Both the position numbers and the translations under genes were made by a program. The notes under the pieces were generated by a model. That model had not been told where the DNA came from and did no database searches. It saw only the letters and a program-made list of their open reading frames with translations. Source: Candidatus Sumerlaeota bacterium (lineage in GTDB: Bacteria > Sumerlaeota > Sumerlaeia > MWCT01). Taken from it: 10,201 bases of DNA. Shown here in pieces: positions 1 through 7,308 of the stretch; the first letter of the stretch is position 1; every line of letters starts with the position of its first letter. The stretch lies in NCBI GenBank assembly GCA_026398545.1, contig JAPLSR010000453.1, positions 1-10,201 on the forward strand. Reading direction: 5' to 3'.

Positions 1-910
1 CATATCATGGGAAACCACCGGAAATATTGGCACAATGAAGAACGGCACCGTATCATTTGCCGCTGAAAATGTAAAAGGGGAAATCACGGTCAAATGGAAG
101 GGTGGAAAATTCTCCGATTCCATCTCCGTGCATGTTATGCAACCGGAAAAAATTGTGGTCAGCCCGGATGCCATCCTGTTGAGAACCGGGGATATGAGGC
201 ATATCGACATTTCCGCCACCGGCTCAGACGGCGATTATATCCTGTTGTGGCGCAACATGGTGAATGTCCAACCATCGGAGGGTATTGAGTGGTCTGAAAA
301 AGAATCCGCCGTCCTTGGAAAAGCGAAGGGCAAACATGCCCTGACCATCAAAATCGGCAACACGGAAAAGGTTGTGCCTGTGTATGTGGATTACTGCAAA
401 AGCGATGTGGTGGAGAGTTTTGACAGCCCTGGAAACTTTCAGATTTCCATGGAGAATTGCGACAAAGAGGCAACAAATATCGCCCCTGAAATTACCAACA
501 AAAAAGAGGGCGCCGCATCGCTCCGTCTGAATTACAAAATGACTTCCGGCGGGACGTCCGCCATATATCTGAACCTGAACATACCTATTGCCGGTCAGCC
601 CTACGAGCTTGGCTTCTGGGTTTATGGCGATGGCAGGGAGCAATGGTTGCGCGGCGTCATTTCGGACAGGGATGGCGAGGAGTTCATCGCCGATTTCACC
701 GGCGGAACACGCGGCATCTTCTGGAAGAACGAGTGGAGGTTTGTCAGTGTGGCGCCAATCGACCTTACGCCAAAATGGACAAATCCCGCCGCAACCTTAG
801 ATTACCCGATTACACTGAAGCAGATTTATCTTATCCAGACGCGTGCGGAGAAAAAATCAGACGGCTCCATCCTGCTTGACGCATTCACCGCAGAATATCC
901 ACGAGACTAA
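1..910 (+). CDS. Secreted Ig-like protein, C-terminal part, probable phosphodiester glycosidase (NAGPA-type) family; 5' end outside window
   Basis: The frame is open from base 2 to the TAA at 908-910, so about 302 C-terminal codons are present and the true start lies upstream; the internal ATG at 35 is not a convincing start. The first ~45 residues and the next ~80 read as two bacterial Ig-like (BIG2-like) beta-sandwich segments, with a second one opening around 'VVSPDAILLRTGD'. The last ~165 residues form a carbohydrate-binding-like jelly-roll domain: 'VESFDSPGNF', 'EGAASLRLNYKM', 'ELGFWVYGDGREQWLRG', 'ISDRDGEEFIADFTGG', ending in 'GSILLDAFTAEYPRD'. From memory, this order of Ig-like domain followed by the 'WVYGDG..HWLR' domain is the C-terminal half of phosphodiester glycosidase (DUF2233/NAGPA) proteins of Paenibacillus and relatives. 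The catalytic domain would lie upstream, so the enzyme assignment is inference. It ends 53 bases from the convergent radical SAM gene. Confidence 0.72.
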   Translation, partial: ISWETTGNIGTMKNGTVSFAAENVKGEITVKWKGGKFSDSISVHVMQPEKIVVSPDAILLRTGDMRHIDISATGSDGDYILLWRNMVNVQPSEGIEWSEKESAVLGKAKGKHALTIKIGNTEKVVPVYVDYCKSDVVESFDSPGNFQISMENCDKEATNIAPEITNKKEGAASLRLNYKMTSGGTSAIYLNLNIPIAGQPYELGFWVYGDGREQWLRGVISDRDGEEFIADFTGGTRGIFWKNEWRFVSVAPIDLTPKWTNPAATLDYPITLKQIYLIQTRAEKKSDGSILLDAFTAEYPRD

Positions 911-963
911 AGCGCTGTAAAGGTTTTATATCAGTCTCTTGCTCATAATCATTCGCAAATAAA

Positions 964-2160
964 TCAACTCCACACGCCGGGGATGGTTGTGCCGCAACCG
1001 GCACATTTCCCATCCTTTAATGCCTCAATCTTTGTGTAATATCCCTGCCGCCTGATAAGCAACTTATCGCACTTTGGACAAAATGTGTTCTCATACTTGT
1101 GATTCCAGACATTCCCCAGATATACAAAGTGAATTCCTTCCGCCTTTGCGATGTCATGACAGCGCTCGATGGTCTGGACAGGCGTGCGGGGCAGGTTCAT
1201 CATTTTGTAAGTCGGGAAGAACTGGGAATAATGAACCGGCACATCGGGTCCGAGGTTGTTCACTATCCACCGGCACATCTCACGATTTTCCTGCTCGCCA
1301 TCATTCAGAGTGGGGATGATAAGAACCACGATTTCATACCAGATGCCGATTTCCTTCAGCGTCTTCAATGTGTTCAAGACTGGGTCTCTCTCTCCAGAAC
1401 AAACCTCTTTGTAATATTTGTCCGTGAACGCCTTAAGGTCAATTTTCACGGCGGATAGGACCTTGCAGAGTTCCCGCATGGGTTCCTTGTTAATGAAGCC
1501 GTTGGAAATCATGACACTGCGGAGATTTTCCTTTTTGCCGGCTTTTGCTATGTCGTACATATATTCATAGAAAATTACGGGTTCGGAATAGGTATAGGCA
1601 AGGATGGGCGTGCTCTCCTTTTTCGACATTTCCACAATCTTCTCTGGTGGCAAATATTCTGAAGGTATTTCCTCCGGTTTTGCCTGGGATATTTCCCAGT
1701 TCTGGCAGAATTTGCAGCCGAAATTGCATCCGGCAGTTGCAAGTGAAAACGCCGTGGATGTAGGAAGGAAGTGAAAAAGCGGTTTTTTCTCAATGGGGTC
1801 AACATGCATGGAAACCGGTTTGCTATAAACAAGCGTCTTATATTTACCGTCCATATTTTGCCTCACGCCGCACAGACCTCTCTGTCCATCCGGGACAGAG
1901 CACTGGTGTGGACACAGTTTGCATCGGACAATATTATTCTTCCCCATCGGTTCCCACCATCTTGCATCAGCGACGAAGCGTGAGGAAATCTCTGATTTTG
2001 CGGCAGTCAAAGTGGTTGATTTATCATCCGTCTGGGCATTTGCCACTCCATGCAAAAGACTAAAGGCGTAAAGTCCGGCAGCCGACTGAAGTGTCCGCGA
2101 AAGAAACTCACGCCTGGTTAAAAGATTTTCCTTCTCATCTGAGGATACTTCGTTCCGCAC
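964..2160 (-). CDS. amrS: AmmeMemoRadiSam-type radical SAM enzyme with twin-arginine signal sequence
   Basis: This 398-residue protein starts with GTG at 2160, chosen because GGAGGTG (2168-2174) sits 7 bases upstream. Residues 1-43 look like a Tat signal: 'TRREFLSR' with the Arg pair at 16-17, a hydrophobic stretch, then 'VANA|Q' as a likely cleavage site. The mature part has a Cys-rich entry (C80-x2-C83-x3-C87, C97). It then has the radical SAM cluster motif C145-x3-C149-x2-C152 ('CNFGCKFCQNWEISQ'), the SAM-domain strand 'VKIDLKAF' near 238-245, and a C-terminal zinc-ribbon-like pair C361-x2-C364 / C386-x2-C389. The 'KPLFHFLP' and 'CNFGCKFCQNWEISQ' segments are typical of the AmmeMemoRadiSam radical SAM family, related to pyruvate-formate-lyase activases. 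The family occurs with AMMECR1 and Memo-like proteins, but its substrate is not established. No AMMECR1 or Memo partner is in the window. The export signal is unusual for an oxygen-sensitive 4Fe-4S enzyme, although Tat does carry folded cofactor proteins. Confidence 0.92.
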   Translation of the reverse strand: MRNEVSSDEKENLLTRREFLSRTLQSAAGLYAFSLLHGVANAQTDDKSTTLTAAKSEISSRFVADARWWEPMGKNNIVRCKLCPHQCSVPDGQRGLCGVRQNMDGKYKTLVYSKPVSMHVDPIEKKPLFHFLPTSTAFSLATAGCNFGCKFCQNWEISQAKPEEIPSEYLPPEKIVEMSKKESTPILAYTYSEPVIFYEYMYDIAKAGKKENLRSVMISNGFINKEPMRELCKVLSAVKIDLKAFTDKYYKEVCSGERDPVLNTLKTLKEIGIWYEIVVLIIPTLNDGEQENREMCRWIVNNLGPDVPVHYSQFFPTYKMMNLPRTPVQTIERCHDIAKAEGIHFVYLGNVWNHKYENTFCPKCDKLLIRRQGYYTKIEALKDGKCAGCGTTIPGVWS

Positions 2161-2192
2161 AAGTATTCACCTCCGAATCTTTATTATACAAT

Positions 2193-2222
2193 TTTATACA
2201 AACCCCCAATTTCCGGAGTCAA
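2193..2222 (-). promoter_or_regulatory. Sigma-70-like promoter for the radical SAM gene
   Basis: On the minus strand TTGACT (2222-2217) is followed after 18 bases by TATAAA (2198-2193). A second TATAAT lies just downstream at 2188-2183. Transcription would start near 2180-2187, leaving a short leader with the GGAGGTG ribosome site. AT-rich sequence (2223-2241) lies upstream of the -35 and could help binding. The call rests on consensus match only. Confidence 0.55.
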
Positions 2223-2289
2223 CATTTATAAAATTTTATGATAGCAGTTCCGTGCTCTTTCAAGGGGGGCGCAGGTGGTGAAATTCAAA

Positions 2290-2318
2290 TTGACATTTCT
2301 ATCCGCGCCGGATGTGAA
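2290..2318 (+). promoter_or_regulatory. Weak promoter candidate upstream of recF
   Basis: A perfect -35 TTGACA lies at 2290-2295. The hexamer 17 bases downstream (TGTGAA, 2313-2318) matches the -10 consensus at only three positions, so only the -35 half is convincing. It lies about 50 bases before the preferred recF start. Confidence 0.22.
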
Positions 2319-2367
2319 TCTGAGATTGAATATTTGCTGATTAATGAATAGGGCGGGAACTCTTTTT

Positions 2368-3483
2368 ATGCATCTTGTGCACCTGACTATCAGCGATTTC
2401 AGAAATCTCACACGTGTGGAACTTGAGCCCGCATCCGGCGTGAATCTATTCTGGGGCGCCAATGCCCAGGGAAAAACAAATCTCCTTGAGGCGATTTACT
2501 ATCTTATCACAGGACGCTCCTTCCGCACCCGTCAGGACCGCGAGGTGCTGCCGTGGGATTGCCCTTCTGAGACTGTTTCCATCATCCGCGGTTCGGTCCA
2601 GAGACCGGAATCTCTGTATCAGATTGTGGTTGCCATCTCTAAAAATCAGAAAAATGTGACATGCAACGGCAAGACCCTTGCCTCACTGGGTCTTCTCTGG
2701 GGGAAGATGAACGCAGTCCTGTTCACGCCGCAAGACCTTGATATTGTGCAGGGTCCGCCTGGCGTGCGGCGACGCTTCCTTGACATGGAAGGGTGCCAGA
2801 TGGAACATAATTACCTCTACCACCTTCAGCGCTATGCCCAGATATTACGCCAGCGGAACGCACTTCTGAAATCCAGCATGGAAGATAGCGAGCTTGCGGA
2901 AAGTCTGGAGGTCTGGGATGTGGAGATTGCCTCGCCCGCCGCTGAGATTTTCTGCTTCCGCCGCGAGTTCTTGAAAAAACTCTCATACGCCTCAGCCAAT
3001 ATTTATAACGGCATCGCCGATTCCTCAGAAGTCCTTACGCTTGAATATGATAATTTCCTTGGAAGAAGCAACACAACGCTTAACAAGGAGGTGGCTGAAA
3101 CATTATGCAAGGACATTATGCGCCGCTCGCGCGCCGAGGATATTTACAGGGGAACAACTACATGCGGTCCTCACCGCGATGATTTCCGTATCCTCATCGG
3201 CTGTCAGGATGCACGTGCCTTTGCCTCTCAGGGACAGCAGCGCTCCGCCATCATCGCCCTGCGTCTGGCGGAAATTGACCTCATGAAACAGTACACAGGT
3301 CTCTCGCCTATCCTCCTCCTTGATGATATTGTGAGCGAGCTGGATGAGAAGCGCCGACGCCACTTTTTAAGACTTCTTGACCCTGCACTCCAGACCTTCA
3401 TCACCGGAACGGACTCAGACACTTTGCAGGGCGCCTTGCCTGTGGAAAAGTCCTTTCAAATCGAGGGAGGGCGGATTTTGTAA
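2368..3483 (+). CDS. recF: DNA replication and repair protein RecF
   Basis: RecF is an ABC-type, SMC-like ATPase that helps RecO/RecR load RecA on gapped DNA in the cytoplasm. From the ATG at 2368 the product is 371 residues, close to the family norm (E. coli 357, B. subtilis ~370). Visible motifs are 'LTISDFRN' at 6-13, Walker A G30-x-N-x2-G-K-T37, the ABC signature 'SQGQQRS' 287-293, Walker B 'LLLDD' 316-320 and the D-loop 'SELD' 323-326. An in-frame ATG at 2344 would add eight residues. I prefer 2368 because a purine-rich AGGGCGGG (2350-2357) precedes it, the 2344 ATG has no ribosome site, and 'MHLVHLTISDFRN' is a typical RecF start. The usual dnaA-dnaN-recF-gyrB neighbours are absent: recF lies between a divergent radical SAM gene and an oxidoreductase operon 87 bases downstream. 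Confidence 0.95.
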   Translation: MHLVHLTISDFRNLTRVELEPASGVNLFWGANAQGKTNLLEAIYYLITGRSFRTRQDREVLPWDCPSETVSIIRGSVQRPESLYQIVVAISKNQKNVTCNGKTLASLGLLWGKMNAVLFTPQDLDIVQGPPGVRRRFLDMEGCQMEHNYLYHLQRYAQILRQRNALLKSSMEDSELAESLEVWDVEIASPAAEIFCFRREFLKKLSYASANIYNGIADSSEVLTLEYDNFLGRSNTTLNKEVAETLCKDIMRRSRAEDIYRGTTTCGPHRDDFRILIGCQDARAFASQGQQRSAIIALRLAEIDLMKQYTGLSPILLLDDIVSELDEKRRRHFLRLLDPALQTFITGTDSDTLQGALPVEKSFQIEGGRIL

Positions 3484-3570
3484 TTTTTATCTTGTTTATG
3501 ATAATCCATTCTGGAAGAATTCTATAAGTCTTTTGCTTGATTAAAATTGATAAGGAAAAAGAAGGGTCTG

Positions 3571-4659
3571 ATGAGAGAAGTCACAAAATTAATCACCGGT
3601 AACGAGGCGATTGGTGCGGGGGCGATTCTGGCGGGCTGTCGCCATTATTTCGGCTATCCCATCACGCCTCAGAACGAAATCCCGGAATACATGTCACGGG
3701 AAATCCCCGCACACGGCGGATGCTTTATCCAGAGTGAGAGTGAGCTTGCCGCAATCAATATGGTTATCGGCGCAGTGGCGGCGGGCGCACGCGCCATGAC
3801 CTCCTCCTCCTCCCCCGGCATAAGCCTCATGCAGGAGGGCATCTCCTACATGGCAGGGATGGAACTGCCCGGTGTCATAGTAAATGTGGTCAGAGGCGGA
3901 CCCGGTCTGGGCGGCATCGGACCTGCACAATCCGATTATTTTCAGGCTGTGAAAGGCGGCGGACATGGTGATTACCACACCATTACCCTTGCCCCCCACA
4001 CGGTCCAGGATATGCTGGAGCTCACCATCCTTGCATTTGACCTCGCCGAGAAATATCGCAATCCGGCGTTAATCCTTGCCGACGGACTGTTGGGGCAGAT
4101 GTCTGAGGCGGTGAAGATTCCCATGAATTACAAGCCCCGCATTATGAAGAAGGACTGGGCAATGACAGGCTGCAAGGGGCGTCCGCCTCTCCTTCTCCGC
4201 TCACTCTTTTTAAATGAAAAGGATCTTGAAGACCATAATCTCCATTTATTCCGCAAATATGCGGAGCTGAAACGGAAAGAGGTGCGTTTTGAGTCCTTTC
4301 AGACCCGCGGCGCGGAGATTCTCCTTGTGGCGTATGGCACATCGGGCAGAATCTGCAAGGCAGTAGTGGAGGCGGCGCGCGCAGAGGGCATCCGGGCGGG
4401 GCTCTTACGTCTTATCACCCTGTATCCATTCCCGGAGGTCGCGCTGAAAAATCTCGCATCACGCGTGAACGCAGTTCTGGTGGCGGAACTCAGCATGGGT
4501 CAGTTCCTCGAGGATGTCAAGCGGGTGGTGTGTGACGCCGCGCCTGTTTATTTCAAGGGGCGTGTTGGCGGTGTGTTGTTCTCTATGGAGGAGATTCTGG
4601 AAGAGGTCCGCAAGATTGCCCGAAAATTTATTCCACATAAACGCGCAAGGCGGACATGA
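3571..4659 (+). CDS. vorB: 2-oxoacid:ferredoxin oxidoreductase alpha subunit (VorB/KorA type)
   Basis: This is the alpha subunit of a thiamine-pyrophosphate 2-oxoacid oxidoreductase, which oxidatively decarboxylates a 2-oxoacid to acyl-CoA and reduces ferredoxin. The ATG at 3571 gives 362 residues; a TTG eight codons upstream (3547) is possible, but 'MREVTKLITGNEAIGAGAI' is the usual family beginning and AGAAGGG precedes the ATG. Motifs include the substrate-loop 'YPITPQNE' at 29-36, 'SESELAA' at 55-61, 'TSSSSPG' at 77-83 and 'RGGPGLGG' at 108-115. A transketolase C-terminal-like domain II covers roughly 250-350 ('ILLVAYGTSGRICKAVV', 'LYPFPEVALKN'). The sequence most recalls subunits named 3-methyl-2-oxobutanoate dehydrogenase VorB, but substrate (branched-chain 2-oxoacid or 2-oxoglutarate) cannot be read from motifs. 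The beta subunit follows after 51 bases on the same strand. Confidence 0.88.
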   Translation: MREVTKLITGNEAIGAGAILAGCRHYFGYPITPQNEIPEYMSREIPAHGGCFIQSESELAAINMVIGAVAAGARAMTSSSSPGISLMQEGISYMAGMELPGVIVNVVRGGPGLGGIGPAQSDYFQAVKGGGHGDYHTITLAPHTVQDMLELTILAFDLAEKYRNPALILADGLLGQMSEAVKIPMNYKPRIMKKDWAMTGCKGRPPLLLRSLFLNEKDLEDHNLHLFRKYAELKRKEVRFESFQTRGAEILLVAYGTSGRICKAVVEAARAEGIRAGLLRLITLYPFPEVALKNLASRVNAVLVAELSMGQFLEDVKRVVCDAAPVYFKGRVGGVLFSMEEILEEVRKIARKFIPHKRARRT

Positions 4660-4710
4660 AATCAACCGCGCCATACTCAAGCAAGATTTTTCCCGGAGGG
4701 TATCAAGTCA

Positions 4711-5460
4711 ATGGAAATAAAAACCATTTTCAAAAGACCTGAAAGCCTGACAGATGCCATCTTTCATTACTGCCCCGGCTGCGGTCATGGCATCATTCAC
4801 AGGCTGATTGCGGAATTGTTAGATGAGATGGGGGCGCGGGAACGGTGCCTGTGCGTTGCGCCGGTGGGCTGCGCCGTCTTTGCCTATTTTTACTTCAACT
4901 TTGACTGCATGGAGGCGCCGCATGGACGCACCCCCGCCGTTGCCACAGGACTCAAGCGCGTCCATCCCGACCACCTCGTATTTTCCTATCAGGGAGACGG
5001 CGACCTTGCCGCCATTGGCACGGGCGAGATCATTCACTGCGCCAACAGGGGCGAAAATATCACCGTCATATTTGTAAACAACGGCACATACGGCATGACT
5101 GGAGGTCAGATGGCGCCCACAACACTCCTGAATCAGAAAACCACCACCACATTAAAGGGGCGCAGTGGTGTGCAGGATGGGTATCCGCTCAAGATAACTG
5201 AGATGTTAGCGCTGACGCCGGGCAGTGTATTTCTGGCGCGTGGTGCGGTGAGCTCACCGCAGAATATCCGCCTGACAAAAAAATACATCCGCAAGGCATT
5301 TGAGGTGCAGGACCGGAAATTAGGTTTTTCCCTTGTGGAAATACTCTCAACGTGTCCGGTCAACTGGGGACTGACACCCGTCCAATCTATGCGCTACATC
5401 GAAGATACCGTTGTCAAAGAATATCCCCTCGGCATCATCAAAGACACCGTCCAATCTTGA
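4711..5460 (+). CDS. vorA: 2-oxoacid:ferredoxin oxidoreductase beta subunit (TPP-binding)
   Basis: The 249-residue beta subunit binds thiamine pyrophosphate and pairs with the upstream alpha subunit. Motifs are 'CPGCGHG' 21-27 with the paired cysteines, 'HGRTPAVATG' 71-80, and the TPP/Mg motif 'GDGDLAAIG' 95-103 running to 'NNGTYGMTGGQMAPTT' 123-138. A ribosome site GGAGGG (4695-4700) lies 10 bases before the ATG. Length fits a stand-alone beta subunit. No gamma subunit follows: the next gene (ending at 5485) is convergent. No ferredoxin-like delta subunit precedes the alpha gene. The complex must obtain these parts from another locus or act as a two-subunit enzyme, as known for some archaeal and bacterial enzymes. 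The symbol is by family analogy. Confidence 0.88.
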   Translation: MEIKTIFKRPESLTDAIFHYCPGCGHGIIHRLIAELLDEMGARERCLCVAPVGCAVFAYFYFNFDCMEAPHGRTPAVATGLKRVHPDHLVFSYQGDGDLAAIGTGEIIHCANRGENITVIFVNNGTYGMTGGQMAPTTLLNQKTTTTLKGRSGVQDGYPLKITEMLALTPGSVFLARGAVSSPQNIRLTKKYIRKAFEVQDRKLGFSLVEILSTCPVNWGLTPVQSMRYIEDTVVKEYPLGIIKDTVQS

Positions 5461-5484
5461 GTGAAAGACTTTGAAAAACGGTCG

Positions 5485-6624
5485 TCATTTTACTAACATT
5501 TCAGGTTTCAATTTCTGAAAGAGTTCCAGCCAGTTCAGATACAGCGCCTGGGGGATGGTAATTTTATTCTGCTTTTTCAATTGGGTCAACTCGCTCGGCG
5601 ATTGACCATTGTAATGCCCCATCCAGCCGCAGGCAATTCCACGCGATGTGCGGAGAAAAACTTCAAGTTCGTTACTGCCGCATGACAGCGGAAATGTCTC
5701 CTCAATCACGACAGGTTTGCCTGCCGAGAATTCATGCAATATTTTGAGCGCCTGCTCAACTTTGCCTTTTTCGGGATAAATATGGACACTGATGAAGTCA
5801 AGCCGCGGTGCCACTTTCTCCGGAAGGAATCCGGAGAAATGCCCCAGTTGCGGTGATGAGGGAAGGAGTCCGACTGTTATCAAATGCTGTCGGTCGTGTT
5901 TGCGAATCGCCTTTGTCATAGTTTCAATCCACCGGCAGGCGATTTCCTCGCGCGGGCGGTCGCCCTGCTTCAGCGCAATCCACTGGAGAAAGTCGTATCC
6001 GCCAAAAAGCGTTCCCGAATACCATTCGCGCGGCTTGCGTTTGCCTGCGGGCGCAAGCGGTTCATTCATCAGGTCATAGCAAAAAATCGACGGACTATCG
6101 GAACACTGTGCGGATACGGCTTCCCAGAAGCGGGACTGCACAGCCCAGCGCTCCTGCTCGCTAAGGGCGTCATACCAGGGGGGAATGTCGCTCTTTCGAT
6201 AGCAGCCAAGACCGGTCAGGTCAAGGTAGAGACCCGTCTGCTCGGACAGTTTGACCAGATTTCCCAGATGTCGGAGCGCATTATCATCGGCTTTGTCCGG
6301 GCTTGTCATTAACTTGCCGAGCTGCAAATGGACCCGCACCACATTCGCTCCCACCGCCTTCATCTCACGGAAGTCCTCGACAACCGTCTGCCATTCCGAC
6401 TCCCAATAATCCTCAATTAGCCGTCCCCTGTTGCCATAATTGAGACCCCAGGGGACAAACGGTTTTCCCAATGGCGTCAGAATAAACTCCCGACCATCCT
6501 TGGCAATGGAAATGCGATCCATCCTGGCGGAATTGAATTGTTGAGGTGTAACGCGACTGCATGAAATCAGAAGCGCAATAAACAGAATCATGAACCAGGA
6601 AACAAGTCTCAACATGTCTTTCAT
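5485..6624 (-). CDS. Lipoprotein glycoside hydrolase, GH5/cellulase-like (alpha/beta)8 barrel
   Basis: This 379-residue protein starts at the ATG ending at 6624 and has a lipoprotein signal: MKDMLR, a hydrophobic core, and lipobox 'LLIS|C' with Cys22. The remainder matches a GH5-like barrel: 'PWGLNYGN' at 58-65, 'VGANVVRVHL' with Arg97 at 91-100, the acid/base motif 'DLMNEPL' with Glu188, 'FISVHIYP' (His281, Tyr283), and 'KPVVIEETF' holding the probable nucleophile Glu309. These are the standard positions for a retaining beta-glycanase. The substrate (mannan, glucan or other) cannot be read. It probably sits anchored on a membrane facing the periplasm or outside. No clear Shine-Dalgarno is visible before the ATG. 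It is convergent with the oxidoreductase operon, 24 bases away, and its start lies 32 bases downstream of the ahcY remnant on the same strand. Confidence 0.85.
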   Translation of the reverse strand: MKDMLRLVSWFMILFIALLISCSRVTPQQFNSARMDRISIAKDGREFILTPLGKPFVPWGLNYGNRGRLIEDYWESEWQTVVEDFREMKAVGANVVRVHLQLGKLMTSPDKADDNALRHLGNLVKLSEQTGLYLDLTGLGCYRKSDIPPWYDALSEQERWAVQSRFWEAVSAQCSDSPSIFCYDLMNEPLAPAGKRKPREWYSGTLFGGYDFLQWIALKQGDRPREEIACRWIETMTKAIRKHDRQHLITVGLLPSSPQLGHFSGFLPEKVAPRLDFISVHIYPEKGKVEQALKILHEFSAGKPVVIEETFPLSCGSNELEVFLRTSRGIACGWMGHYNGQSPSELTQLKKQNKITIPQALYLNWLELFQKLKPEMLVK

Positions 6625-6655
6625 TTTGGTATTATTTATTCAACTATGAATTTAT

Positions 6656-6677
6656 CTCACGTCCCCATTTCCCAGGA
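6656..6677 (-). repeat. ahcY: Direct repeat copy 1: terminus of the ahcY remnant
   Basis: These 22 bases encode the last residues 'SWEMGT' and stop of the ahcY remnant. They match 7803-7824 at 21 of 22 positions, in the same orientation. The single difference (C6663 versus G7810) is synonymous in the ahcY frame, Gly GGG versus GGC. The two copies start 1147 bases apart. Confidence 0.75.
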
Positions 6678-6937
6678 GGTCATGTATTTGCGCTGCTCGG
6701 GGGTGAGACGTCAATCTTGATGCCCAGGGCGGCGAGTTTGAGTTTGGAGACTTCCTCGTCTATTTCTCGCGGGACGGTGTAAACCTTTTTCTCTAACTTT
6801 TTGGCGTTCTTCGCCATGTATTCGGCGCACAGCGCCTGGTCGGCAAATGACATATCCATGACGCAGGCAGGATGCCCCTCTGCCGTGGCAAGATTAATGA
6901 GGCATCCATCGCCCAGCTTATCTATGGCAATGAGAAA
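6657..6937 (-). pseudogene. ahcY: 3' fragment of S-adenosylhomocysteine hydrolase gene, truncated and frameshifted
   Basis: Read on the minus strand from 6937, the frame gives 'FLIAIDKLGDGC', 'LINLATAEGHPACVMDMSF', 'ADQALCAEYMAKNAKKLEKK', 'VYTVPREIDEEVSKLKLAAL' and 'GIKID', which is the conserved C-terminal segment of AhcY. Near 6708-6709 one base is missing. In the shifted frame the sequence continues 'LTPEQRKYMTSWEMGT' and stops at TGA 6659-6657, as the family does. About 90 of roughly 420-470 residues remain; the catalytic and most NAD-binding parts are gone. An in-frame TAG (6940-6938) closes the upstream edge, exactly where the HEPN gene's last codons run in. Both truncation and frameshift mark it as dead. 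The recognition is from protein motifs and is strong. Confidence 0.9.
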
Positions 6938-7308
6938 CTACAGGCGTTTTTTATAGACTTTATAAAATTTCGGGCGCGTTGAAGAATATCCTCGCTTTGT
7001 TCCTTTGTAACGGCAGCAAAACCGCCATAATCGCCCGCCTGTCGCAATTCAAAACCTCGAACAAATGACTGATGCTGATTCTTGTCCAAAAGACTTGTCT
7101 CAATGAACTCATGAAAGAAACCGTTGTGAATCGCCCGATGCGAGGAGAAGGCTTTCCCCTTTTCCAGAAGCGCCGCCTCAGCCATGTAAAACATAGCATA
7201 ATACGACCGCCCCACGGCAAAATCGTAATGCCCGCCCTGATGCAGTTCCTCTGCAACAATCAAACTCTCTTCGGCTTTCTTTATTAATGTCAGGACGTCG
7301 GGATTCAT
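6922..7308 (-). CDS. HEPN domain protein (UPF0332-like), partner of MNT nucleotidyltransferase
   Basis: This 128-residue all-helical protein has the PF05168/UPF0332 pattern: 'KKAEESLIVAEELHQGGHYDF' over 10-30, the motif 'RSYYAMFYMAEAALL' from Arg34, 'SSHRAIHNGF' 55-64, and 'GDYGG...VTKEQSEDILQRARNFIKSIK' 92-120. Its ATG overlaps the end of the MNT gene by 4 bases (ATGA type), so the two are translationally coupled. HEPN-MNT pairs are known as toxin-antitoxin or nucleotide-regulated modules, in which MNT can modify HEPN. This protein lacks the classical R-x4-6-H RNase motif of HepT-type toxins, so RNase activity is doubtful. The last ~8 residues ('ACSFSLP') are read from the junction with the ahcY fragment and exceed the usual family end, so the C-terminus probably formed by fusion. 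Confidence 0.85.
   Translation of the reverse strand: MNPDVLTLIKKAEESLIVAEELHQGGHYDFAVGRSYYAMFYMAEAALLEKGKAFSSHRAIHNGFFHEFIETSLLDKNQHQSFVRGFELRQAGDYGGFAAVTKEQSEDILQRARNFIKSIKNACSFSLP

Noticed and set aside
3500..3525. Small inverted repeat ATTCT-GGA-AGAAT as recF terminator
   Set aside because: The five-base AT-rich stem is too weak and no T-run follows.
3547..3570. TTG start at 3547 for the alpha subunit
   Set aside because: The added eight residues (LIRKKKGL) are not family-like, and the ATG at 3571 has a better ribosome site and the conserved N-terminus.
5461..5484. Terminator between the convergent oxidoreductase and GH5 genes
   Set aside because: The 24-base gap has no stable stem-loop; termination may occur within gene ends but cannot be shown.
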